DNA of 64,000 bases, taken from contig JAMXBD010000814.1 in the NCBI GenBank assembly GCA_024138025.1, positions 62,001 through 126,000 of the forward strand, in the 5' to 3' direction. The position numbers were made by a program, and so were the translations under genes. Of the stretch, positions 24,590-35,916 are shown piece after piece. Numbering within the stretch: position 1 is the first letter of the stretch; every line of letters starts with the position of its first letter. The notes below the pieces were generated by a model, which searched no databases, was not told the origin of the DNA, and saw only the letters and a program-made list of their open reading frames with translations. The stretch is from Combretum micranthum (Eukaryota; Streptophyta; Magnoliopsida; Myrtales; Combretaceae).

Positions 24590-25735
24590 ACAAGCAAATG
24601 ACACACCTGTAATGCGTGTGCATATAAAAATAACCCAAAATATAAATTAAATAGATATATTGTTTTGATAGATTGGAAGAGGACAACCTTAATTAGTCCT
24701 AAAAATTAGAAAATTAATTACAAATTATAATTACAATTGTATTTTCCACAGGTAACTTCTCCATGTTGGGTAACTGCCATGCAGTTACAATATTAAAAAC
24801 ATTTACATTAAAAATATTTACACTAAAGGCACATGTTAGATCAGTATATAAAGATATATGCTTAAGCTAAAAAAAGAAAAGACTATATCTATTCAACCCC
24901 TATTTAATTATATTCAATTCCTATTTAATTTCATTATTTCAGGGATATAAGAAATATTTTACACCCATATGCTAAAAAAAGAAAAGACACTGTGAACCCT
25001 TATTTAATTCTATTTAAACCTTAATTTCATGATTTTAGGGATACTAAAAATATTTTACGCCAATATACTAAAAACATTATATTAAAAATTTACACTAAAG
25101 ACACCAAAGTAGGTGCTTTTGCTTTAATAATATAGATAATTATGTCTATTCAACTCCTATTTAATTCTATTCAAAACCTATTTAATTTTATGATTTTAGG
25201 GATACCAAAAATATTTTACGCTCATCTACTAAAAAAAGGAAAAGACTATATCTATTAAACCCTTATTAATTCTATTCAAACCCTATTTAATTTCATTATT
25301 TAGGGATACAAAAAATATTTTACGTCCATATACTAAAAACATTATATTAAAAACATTTACACTAAAAATATTTACACTAAAGACATCAAAGCAGATGCTT
25401 TTGCTTTAATAGTATAGATAGATGATTTCAAAGATACAAAAAATATTTTACATCTATATGATAAAAAAGAAAAAGACTAAGTCTATTCAACTCCTATTTA
25501 ATTCTATTTATGCCCTATTTAATTTCAAGGGATACCAAAAAATTTTCATGTCCATATGCTAAAAAAGGGAAAGACTATGTCTATTCAAACCCTATTTAAT
25601 TCTATTCAAATCATATTTAATTTCAATTTTAGGGATACCGAACATATTTCACTCCCATATGCTAAAAACATTTACACTAAAAATATTTATACTAAAGACA
25701 CCAAAGCAGATGTTTTTACTTTAATAGTATAGATA
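24590..25735 (-). mobile_element. Helitron-like sequence with repeated 5' ends and an internal tandem array
   Basis: On the minus strand, TATCTATACTATTAAAGCAA with AGCATCTGCTTTGGTGTC occurs at 25697-25734 and again at 25382-25419 and 25100-25137. This resembles the TC-starting 5' end of plant Helitrons. At 24,600-24,625 the minus strand has CACACGCATTACAGGTGTG, a possible 3' hairpin. Between these, a unit of about 100 bp (TCTATTCAA…CCTATTTAATT…TTTAGGGATACxAAAAATATTTTAC) repeats about six times. No Rep/helicase is present. A plain minisatellite is the alternative. Confidence 0.45.
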
Positions 25736-25943
25736 AATCAAGAAGCTCTTGATATTTTTAAGATTTATTCTTTTACTTAAGATTTCATTGCGTTATTCCA
25801 ATTAATTTGGATTGAAATTTGATATTGTTTCACTTCCATTGTAATTTTGAATTATTTGATTATTCTATTATTTATCGAGTTTATATATTATAATTTATGT
25901 ATTGATTATTAGGTCCATTTGATATTTCTTCTTGTTTTTCATA

Positions 25944-26099
25944 TTTAAAGCATATTAAAACTTAGTGTTATTTTACAATTATTTTCATATATCAAGGTTG
26001 TTTATTACATGTATTACGTCTTTTTTGTTATTTAAAGCATATTAAAACTTAGTGTTATTTTACGATTATTTTCATATATCAAGGTTGTTTATTACATGT
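25944..26099. repeat. 87-bp tandem duplication
   Basis: TTTAAAGCATATTAAAAC…TTGTTTATTACATGT occurs twice with a period of 87 bp (25944 and 26031). The copies differ by only one substitution over about 70 bp, so the duplication is recent. Confidence 0.8.
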
Positions 26100-28242
26100 T
26101 TATCTTGTTATATTATTACTCATTATATAGATTTGGTGTTTCTTGTAATATTTGCTTTTATGAAACATCTTAAGATTTAAGTTATTTAGATTTAGTATCA
26201 TTCTTTTATAATTATTTATTTAGTCATCATAATTTCTTAATTATCTATCATCTAGTTGAATCTCATTTTCGTTCATTTATGTATATTTCTAATTTTACCC
26301 TTTTTCATTTGTAGAATTTTGTTAAGAATTTATGGAAGAATTTATCTTGAAATATAATAATTCAAATTTTAAATGGTCATTATAATTGTTTATTTATATT
26401 TTAATATCCTCTAGATCACCAAAAAAAAAAAAATTAGGAGTGCTTTTTGTAACTTTTCTTAAAAATTCTTCGAAATTTTATATTAACTTAATAATTATTA
26501 TTTTTTAGTTGTATAAATTTGGGTGATTACATCTCTAATATAAGTAAAAATAGTAACAATATTTTACTTGTCATGAAAAGGGAAATAAATGCAAAACATT
26601 ATTAATTTAACTGATTAAAAAAATTACCATCAATGAAGAGCACATTGAAACTATAAGAAAACTGGCATCACAATCATTGTTAACCCTTGATCTTGCTACT
26701 ATAGCTCATCATTACCATTGATACTTGTACCTATAATTTAAGTAAAAACAAAAACAGTGTATATCATGAAATGAAAACATTTCATAATTAACAGATATTG
26801 AATAACTATACAACAAAAATTACATAATTCTATAATCTTTATAAAAAAAAAAAAAAAAAACACAAAAACAACAACAAAGATTCAAAGCATGCAACTTATA
26901 ATAGGAATATATTACCGATTATGGAAAAGAGAGAAAAGGGGAGAAATTACAAAATTAATTTTAAAAAAATAGAAAGGGAAATACCAACTATTTATCATAA
27001 ATGACATACATTAAGACCGCAAATGAAAACAAAAGAAAAATCATAGGTTTAGATAATTTACCTTAAAGGAGTAAAGTAAAATTTCTTCTAGGTTTCAACT
27101 TTTCAAATCCTTAGACTTGATAAGATCAAGTGCAAACTTGCATAGAGCATTGCATATTTTAATTCCAAACCAAAATAAATTAAAAAAAATATGATGCATG
27201 TGAATTAGAAAAAAAAAATACTTTCTTGGAAAAGAAATTTGAGATGAGTAATTGTGGCAACAAAGGGAAAATATCTAAAAGAAAGAGAACAAAGAATGTG
27301 TAAATATATAGGATTAAAGAGAGAAGCTTTGATAAAAACTTAAATTTTAGGGCTTAATAATGTAAAAGATAATTGACATGGTAATATTGGGATAGACAGA
27401 AAGGTAGGGTGTAATTAAAAAAAATTATTTTTGGAGAAGGAATCAATAATCCTTCAATTGAAATAAAAACCCAATTAAATGAAAGTCTCTCAAGCCCTAA
27501 AGATAATCAAAAGAAAGAAATTAAAAGTAAATTATGCAGTTTAATCAAATTTATTAGTTAAAACATGAGATAATTCAATCTTAATTAAATGCGTGCAATG
27601 ATCGTGGTTGTGCTTGAAGCCAATATTTGTGGATAGGGAGTATTGGATTAAGTGTTTGTGAGCATTGTGAGTGGCAAACATTTCAATGATATATCTTGTA
27701 GTTAAGCACTTGGGCCGTTATCATTGATGTGAAAGAACGATGATTAACATTGGTGATGGATTATGCTTTTGATGGAGTCAATATGATTATTAAAGTGTTG
27801 AAGGAAATGATATCAATTATCCCTTTAAATTTTCATGGTGGGATTGGGGTCATATGGTGACTACTACTACATATCTTGGGATGTCAGATTATATTACTTA
27901 GTACATCTAAACCATCACCTGAATGCATTTTTTATTGCATTTAGTTGAAATATGTTAATATATGTTAGTGTTTCAATATTTGTACGTGCATGTTGCAGCA
28001 TGGTACTTGTTGGATTTTTGCCATATGTTTGAGGCCTTTTTTTCCAATATTTCAAGTAAAAAATATTGGAGATAAGATTTAAAGATCGTAGAATTAAATC
28101 TTGCATATCTTTATATGAAAATAGGCCATACTCATCAGATTTATAGCATGATCATAATTCTATATAAATTATACTACGTATTGCATATTAAATACCTTAA
28201 TGATATAAAATTCTAATGATATACTATACTAAAAATTTCAAA

Positions 28243-28294
28243 ACATACATACATACATACATACATACATACATACATACATACATACATACAT
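28243..28294. repeat. (ACAT)13 microsatellite
   Basis: About 13 uninterrupted ACAT units lie between AAAATTTCAAA and AATGTG. It would be length-polymorphic. Confidence 0.9.
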
Positions 28295-28384
28295 AATGTG
28301 TAATAGAAAAGATATATACAACAATATATCATAATAAAATATATGAAAGCACATGTAACAATATATCAAAGTATTGAACCACTG

Positions 28385-28782
28385 ATAACACCACTGTCAT
28401 CACCAACCTTTGTTTCCCAAAGAAAGCCTTTATCTAACCCTGAAAAATAGTCTAGATCCATTTAATGTCAACAGCTCCCTAACGATATCTCCATTCATAT
28501 TTTTTAACCTGACATAACTTCATCCTCTTTAGTTTCCTGAATCAAAATTCTATTATTTTCAACCAAAGTATCTCTAAATTCAAGGACCTCTACTATTTTA
28601 GTTGCCGCTCTACCACTAGCACTACTTCATGTGATTTAGAAAACTAAAAAGGATGAAGTTATGCTAATTAAAGATGAGCGAAGATACAGTTGAGGAGTTG
28701 TTATCAATGAACCCAAACTTTCCTTTCGCATAAAGTAAAGATTCTTATTGGAGCCAATGTTCGGTGATGGCAATGGTGTTTG
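28385..28782. repeat. Long imperfect inverted repeat (foldback), arms ~150-160 bp, loop ~85 bp
   Basis: The left arm 28385-28547 is complementary to the right arm 28631-28782. The strongest block is CATAACTTCATCCTCTTTAG near 28513, paired with CTAAAAAGGATGAAGTTATG near 28644. The outer ends also pair (CACCACTGTCATCACC with GGTGATGGCAATGGTG). Arms are diverged by scattered substitutions and small indels. No target duplication was recognised. Confidence 0.65.
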
Positions 28783-28799
28783 AAGCAATTTGAATCCAA

Positions 28800-29825
28800 A
28801 TCCTTTTTCCTCCAATTTTCATTTTTTTATTTTTTTTCTTTATTCTTTTATATATTGTATATATTTAATAGTGAGGACCAGCAATAGCTAACAATTGCTA
28901 AGGATTGACTAAAAATTTAACGATGTTCATAAAAGTCCCACCCATGATATATAATTTAGTAATTAGGTTTGGTTATTGTATTTCTTTCGTCTAATTTTTC
29001 TTATCTTTATATTTCATGAAAGGTAACCATATTAAGGTTGCCTAATATTGCCTATGCATGTCAAAAGTAATTTATATGATTATATACAACATGATTCTTG
29101 AACCGCGACTTCTCATATTTTTAACACTTTTTTATTCTTTTTCGAAAACTTTTTTATTATTTGTATATTTTCATTCGTAATAATACTCTTTAGTGTTTTC
29201 ATTACCTAAGCATTTTTTGTTATTCAAGAGACATTTCTTTATATAAAGATAGTAATTGTAAAGAAGTAGCAACCTTTGCATAATTTGATGCAAAATAATG
29301 CAACAAATAATAGATGATGTTATATTTTCATAATTCAAATAATTATACCTTTTAATAAATATCATTTTATTTTATTAACCATCAACCTCGTATAAATTAC
29401 AATATATAAAATATGATAAATATTAAATTTGGTACTCTAAACTTTATACGAAATACTTCAATACCTAAACTTTGAAGTAGTCAATTTATTATCTAACCAA
29501 ACTTTTTGCGGTTATTTAACTTCTCCTTAATTTAGTTTGTTTTGTTTGCATTGTTTAACACTAATATATTTAATACTTTAGTGGTATGATTGCTGTTTGG
29601 TATGAATAGCCGTTAATAACCAATAAATTGGTCCCACTAGAAAACATGATGAAACCATAGAGTTTGCATTTACTTTATGTTTAAATTTTGGAGTCAGATA
29701 ATAGTAATAAATAGATAAACACATGTTACACTAAAATATCATAAACAATATAAAATAAAAATACAAAAATGGAGTTAAGATATTAGTATGTTTTTATTAA
29801 CAAAGTTAAATAACTTTTTATTATC
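28800..29825. other. Intergenic AT-rich DNA, no gene seen
   Basis: No coding signal. 29,405-29,530 has the flavour of a MULE terminal repeat (TTTGGTACTCTAAACTTTAT…), but I could not find its partner. Confidence 0.35.
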
Positions 29826-29834
29826 TTTCAACAT

Positions 29835-30110
29835 GGGAAAAAGGAAATTAATATTGATTTTTTTAAAATTACAAAAATGCCACTAAGATAAAAATAATCC
29901 CAAAAATAGACAAGTTGACATCGTTTTTCAAGAGACGAGATTAAATCAGTCATCTTCAACCTTGTTTATTCAAGAGACGAGGTCAGTGCAAAATACACTA
30001 ACCTCGTCTCTTGAAGAGACGAGGTCAATTTGCCTATTCTTGGAATTATTTTTTTATCTGGCGGATTTGTGTAATTTGTTTTTGAAAAATGGTTTTTTTT
30101 TCCTTATTCC
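29835..30110. mobile_element. Palindrome-bearing MITE, copy 1 (MULE-type, 276 bp)
   Basis: Terminal inverted repeats of about 70-80 bp begin GGGAAAAAGGAAATTAATAT and close with TTTTCCTTATTCC. A perfect 9-bp target duplication TTTCAACAT flanks it (29826-29834 and 30111-30119), which fits Mutator-like transposition. The centre contains GACGAGG words and the near-perfect palindrome CCTCGTCTCTTGAAGAGACG at about 30,001-30,023. It has no coding capacity. Confidence 0.8.
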
Positions 30111-30180
30111 TTTCAACATGATCAAATATGAGCATGTTTGTATTTTTCTATTTATATTATCGACTTAATACATGATATAA

Positions 30181-30574
30181 GGATTAAGGAAAAAAATAAT
30201 AACTTTTTCCAAAAAAATTACACAAATCCTACTAGATAAAAAATAATCTCAAAAATAGGCAACTTGAACTCGTCCCTTAAAAGATAGGGTCAAGAGACGA
30301 GGTTTTATATGGCCGACCCCATCTCTTCAAGAAATAAGGTTAATGTAAATACATTAAACTTGTCTCTTGAAGAGACAAGGACAGAATCAACCTTATCTCT
30401 TCAAGAGTCGAGATTGATTTTATAACACTAAACTTCTCTTAAAAAGATAAGGTCAATCACTTATTACATCGGCTCTTCTAAAGACGAGTTAAACTAGCCC
30501 AAAACTGAGATAATTTTTATACCAATGGCATTTTTTGTAATTTTTTTAAATACCAATATTAATTTCCTTTTCCC
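30181..30574. mobile_element. Palindrome-bearing MITE, copy 2 (~394 bp)
   Basis: It has the same family termini as copy 1: left GGATTAAGGAAAAAAATAAT, right ending TTAATTTCCTTTTCCCC. The centre carries several diverged CTTGTCTCTTGAAGAGACAA-type palindromes. It lies 60 bp from copy 1. The flanking 9-mers ATGATATAA/TTGCGATAA match only 6 of 9, so the target duplication is decayed or misplaced. Confidence 0.7.
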
Positions 30575-31774
30575 CTTGCGATAAAACAATAGAAATTTCC
30601 CAAATGAAATGTTAAAATGTAAATTTCTAGCTTATTCTCAATAATAAAGATAATTTCCAAAGAATAACGTTTTCATTCTCATTTATTCTATTAGAAAAAA
30701 AGGGTTTTTTCTTTCAACTTAGAAAACCCCTAACTTTGAAAAGTTCTAATTGTGATTCTAAATTGGAAAACCCAATTTCAAGTTGAAACCCTAATTTATT
30801 TGGGGAAAACACTTATTTCATATGAAAATCCAATTTATTTAAGAAAAAACCATATTTATTTGGGGAAAAATCATTCTTTTAGTTTTTGTATAAGTTGAGA
30901 AAAATAAGGAAATCATTTTTTTTTTCTTCTTTTCACAAGTTATCAATTAAGTGAAAAGATAAGACAAATATAACATACTTCAATGAATTGGGTTGGATCA
31001 AGTAAACATGATGGGTTCTACCTGCAGCCTGCCCCATCTCAAACTACTGGGACTTGGACTCGAACCAAACCCGAGAGACCAATTCTAAATCAAAAGGTGG
31101 ACCCATCTATCTCTACAATTTTTAAACTTATTAGATTTATAAACATGATGATTATCAAAATGTAATTCGATAGATCAATAAAGATGATAACGATGAGAAT
31201 GCTGTAACACTTAGATTTGATATAAGCAAAGGCAAGTTTTGGACCATTAAAATGAGTAGTTGTGACCTACAAGTATAAAATGATGAATGATGGGAAAAAG
31301 GTTTAAAAGATGTAGCCGACCACATTAAGGTTTGCAAACTTTAAGAGAGAGAGAGAGATCAGGATAAAACAGTCATTTAATTTGCACGTTCACTATTCGT
31401 TCTAATTTCTTCAAAAGCAGTTATTTATTCGTTTATTTAATTGGGTTTAATTAGCCACAAGTTCGATTTCATTTCCTAAGGTAATCTTACGTACATGCAT
31501 GTATAAATAGTCGTATGACCCGGTCTTGTTGCAGTTTGGTTATAATTTAGTCCAATTTTTTGCCCACAGTTAAATAGAATAACAATAATCTAGATCATGG
31601 TCCAGTCCTGTTAGGCTTACAGCGATTCCCTTCACACGCCCTCCTAAAATATAGACGTGGCAAATAAACACCTTGCCATTATTGTGTGTGATCAACAAGA
31701 CGAAAAGTATACCCAGAGAATGTCTACATGATAACAATGGACAACAATCAAATGTACCACCAACTAAGGCGAAT
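30575..31774. other. Intergenic region downstream of the PSAT1-like gene
   Basis: No gene is seen. 30,680-30,880 repeats AATTTATTTGGGGAAAA words. The stretch at 30,980-31,100 is less AT-rich but has no recognisable protein. Confidence 0.4.
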
Positions 31775-32174
31775 TTTATTAACTGCCTAACCTATTATAA
31801 CAGCGGAATATTACAGAGGGATGGGATACTCATACTACACGGGACAACTAATTCCCTTCACGTCAAAGAAGAATAATTGATCAGTCGCCAAAATACAGCA
31901 GCGTATTATATACAACTGAAAAAAAAAAAAAAAAAATAGAGCGCTTCGGTACCCAAACAGTGGAAACATTCTGGATTGCTTTATGCATACCTTGCAGGTA
32001 CAAGTTCGAGAAAAATAGGAGTTGATCTTATAGGTCATCACTGTCTGGTAGATGAATTAGCTACATGATCTCCCTACACAGGACACAGAAATGCGATAGG
32101 TTTTATATTCAGTTTTTTGAATGATCCAAAAATGCAATCTGTCGCTGGAAAATGATCAAAACTTACGTGTTTTC
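31775..32174 (-). other. Probable 3' untranslated region of the PSAT1-like gene
   Basis: About 400 bp downstream of the stop have no coding sequence. They include a run of about 17 T (coding strand) near 31920-31937. A canonical AATAAA on the minus strand lies at 31775-31780. Cleavage is inferred slightly below that; the exact site is not visible. Confidence 0.45.
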
Positions 32175-32256
32175 CTATACATAATGCCTCAGTAGATCTG
32201 GAGACGAGTTCTTCAACCTACAGCTTTGGCCTAGATGGACATCCCCAAATATGTAC
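32175..32256 (-). CDS. PSAT1: PSAT1-like last coding exon J with stop
   Basis: It follows TTGCAG and completes the Arg codon, then encodes YIFGDVHLGQSCRLKNSS and PDLLRHYV before a TAG stop at 32175-32177. Length and ending agree with the PSAT C-terminus I recall. Confidence 0.87.
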
Positions 32257-35200
32257 CTGCAATAACGGATACAAGAAGACAAAGTTCATAATTAAGCAGA
32301 AGATGGCAAGAGATGATTGCTAAAAAAAAGTGAGTTCTTCGGAGAAAAAAGACGACACCTGTATTCACAATACTCAGGCCATGCACACCGTGCTTTACCG
32401 TAATCCCAATAGCAGTCATCATCCCTCAACGGTCCACGTTTTGCTATAACATTTTCACAAGGTCATGCATTTTACAATAGCTTTTTGTGAGGCAAGAATA
32501 ATTCAAGACAATTTGGAAAATAAAGATAAACCCAAAATGAGGAATGCACCTTTAGTAACAAACTTCGATTGTGCATCAGGATGAGTGTCATGCCACATTT
32601 GAAGCCACACTTCCCTCATAAGCACAGGTGATCGGACAATGTTCCTGTGATTTGCTACAGCAATACTGTCAGTCTGTTGAAGCTGATTTCATTATCAAAA
32701 GGGAAATCTCATTGCAGTACACCTGAGAACTCTGATTATGCAATATAAAACCACACTTCAAAAACATCTTAAAGGATTTCAAACTACCATACACCTTAAA
32801 AAACACATGAAAAAGTGGTAAATTCTATGCAGTGGTTTAATCATGTGCCCACAGGAACATTTTAATTGAGCATAGTCATTACTGATGGCAGGCGTGTGCA
32901 AGAGTGTGAAAAAGGATGTAGGTTGTCTTCAACGCTTGTCCCAGAGACACTAGTGTAGTATGTTGAGGCACTATGCATTGTAGCTGGTTGCCTTCTTTCT
33001 TCCAATTTTTCCCTATATTTCATAAGTCATCAATGCCAGGCCTAGAAACATAATCTGACACTGTTTAACAGTGAAGTTTTACCTTCACCATCTCTATTTT
33101 CTTTTAGATATTGTTTGGATTATTTGTTTTTCATCCGTATCTGTATCTTTTTTAAAATGATATGTGTAATATATCCGATTTACATTTATATTTAATTTAT
33201 TTGGTCTTTAATGAGAACTGCCAATTTTTTTTATTTTATTTGTATCTAATTCTCTATAAATAATTTGTTACAAAAAAGTGTTTGTGTCTATAATCTGCCA
33301 ACAAACAAATAGACCCTAGGTGATTAGATAAGATTTCATAATTTGTTATATCTTTAGTTTTGTTGAAAATATCAAGCCCATGAATGCAGAGGACTCATTG
33401 CTCACAATATAGCAGTTGTCACATTAAAGTAAAAGAAAAAATGCTGGTTATCTAAAATGACAGAAAAATTCTTAAAATGGCTACTCATATTGTCGGAAAA
33501 TCCATAATTGTCATCACATTTACAAAATAGATGAGTTCAATAACCATAGAGGGATGCACAAATTAGTACTATATTATGAGCTAATGTGAAGCAAATATTA
33601 GAAAAGCATTCACCTTTATCTAATTCCCACACAGCTGTTCTCTTTCCAGGAATGCTTTCAGCATCCTCATAATAGGTGATGTATTTGACCCTGGGTGATC
33701 TTGTCATGTTTGGAACAATATCTTTCCCATGCTCATGTTCAACGTTCAATTGCATTTGCACATCAGAACCATCATGTGCAGACTGCAAATCATACAGTTA
33801 AGGAAACTCTTAAAAAGCAAATAATAAATCAACAACCATAAGTCAAACTAAGGAAAACCAACAGTGTGAAAATAATAATAATAAAAGTCAAATTTGAAAG
33901 AACAGAGCAACTCATTATCGTTGTCACCTAATCTTATGGTTCGAAATAAGTGTTATGATGACTCCAAATGTAATTACATGAACTAACTATAAGTTGCAAG
34001 TGTTTTTGTGTTGGTTCACAGTAGAAGGACGCATCTACTAGTAGACATGCGACATACGTGTTCATAGAGGGATCCTAGAAGACAAGACAGTTGAAAGGCC
34101 CACAGACATCTTTTATCGACAAACATAAGATGTGTACCAACAAACTTTGTAGTTAAATTTTCATATAAGAAAAGAACTATTATTGATGGATACAATTATG
34201 CATTGACAAAAGCCCTAGTAAAGATACACAAATTGCCTTACCACCTTACAATTCAACACTGAAGGGAGAATTGACCCCAAAGCTATGTATATAATGTTGA
34301 AAACCTAGGAGCCCTTATTGTGCATACCTGAGGCATCCTTGTGATGTTTACATTTCGTCCGAGCCAATTCTTACACCAAGATAGAGAATGATAAGGTACC
34401 TATACAGAGATTGAACATGCAGCAACTTTTCATTTTTATGGTTTGACCAATAAGGAAGACTATTGAAAGGCATTATACAATGTTACATGAAATAGCCATA
34501 CCGTCTCATCACCACTTGTTGGTCCTGGATTCCCTTCAACAAGATTTCCAGACCTACACCAATGACAAAACAAACCTTCAATGATCCCCCAAGACCAAAA
34601 TAAAATGGATTTGCGATCGAAATATATCCAGCCAAGGGTTTTCCAAAAGAAAATAACATTTGGTAAAAGTGATGTCACGGGATGTTATCAACATTAGCTG
34701 ATCCCGTTAATAAGGATGTTTTTCCTAGTAAGACAATTATTTTTTCCAGACATTAATGACTTCATGGTATGTATTTTACTTGTCTATCCAGTATGCCCTG
34801 CACTAGACATGATGTACCGTGAACAGTCCTAATTTATTGACAGAAAACTGCCATAAAATTGCTCACCAAACCAGTACTTTCAGATAAAACATCGTGTGAA
34901 AAGAGGATCACTGGAACAGTGTTTCAGGGTTGACATTTAACTAGAATAATAGTTGCTGTAGTGTATTCTTCTATAGAAATTTGATTTGTTCCTCTTTTTG
35001 TTTTATTTCTTCAGGCATCATAGGGTCCACATGAGGCAATTAAGAACAGTTGCATCATCTGATACCTGCTCTTGTAACCCTAATATTATCAATACAATCC
35101 CTCACTGAAACCACCACCAAAAAGAAAAAGAAAAAACTCTTCCCAAGTATTCTTGCTATTAAAGAAAATACTGAATACAAGAAAACAAATAATTCCTACT

Positions 35201-35882
35201 GAAAGTTCTGGTTAGGTCATAGATTTTGTTTAGATGTTTCCAGATATTCTTGCTTAGTACTTTCAGAATACACAGTAAAAATGTTCAATAATCTCAAAAG
35301 CATAGCTGTAGAGCTTCAAACTTTCATTGATTTTGTTCAAACAGAAGCAGAAGAAGTTGGCAAGTCCATTACTGAATAATAAATTTAAGGGTTAATGTCA
35401 AATTTGGTACCTTAACGTTACCTGAAAAATTCAATTAAGCACCTGATCTTTGAAAGATTCAATTTTAGTACCTGAGCAACTTTTCGTGTACATTTCCAAT
35501 ACCTCCGTTAACGATGTTAATAACGTTACGAACGAATCACGTCTTGACACATGTCATCTGACGTGACATACTATTATTTTTTAAATCTTATTTTTCTGGA
35601 ATTTATATTTTTTTTCACAATTTTTTATTTTATTATAATTAATATTATTATCTTATTTTTCAAAAGAAATTTAGAGATCCCAAGCACAGCACACGTAAGC
35701 CTCTTCTTCCTAAGCCTTTCACTAGTTCAAAACCACTTAAGCACTACTTTTGGGTTTGATAATATATAGAAGGTTCAATTTTAATATTTTGCCAATGTGG
35801 GACAATGTTAATCGTGTGAATAACCTTCCAAACACTTCTCTCTACTCCTCCCTTCATCTCCCTCCCCCGTCACCTCCCGGCA

Positions 35883-35916
<34 letters not shown>

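Larger units (their letters stand above)
25736..28380. other. Intergenic AT-rich DNA with minor repeats, no gene seen
   Basis: Apart from the 87-bp duplication at 25,944-26,099 and several poly-A runs (26,420 and 26,845), I see no feature. Open frames here are short and compositionally random. Confidence 0.4.

Noticed and set aside
28243..28294. CRISPR-like regular repeat
   Set aside because: Simple (ACAT)n microsatellite without spacers, in plant nuclear DNA.
31155..31337. Minus-strand frame downstream of the PSAT1-like gene as an extra exon
   Set aside because: It lies beyond the stop codon and the likely poly(A) signal and shows no conserved protein.
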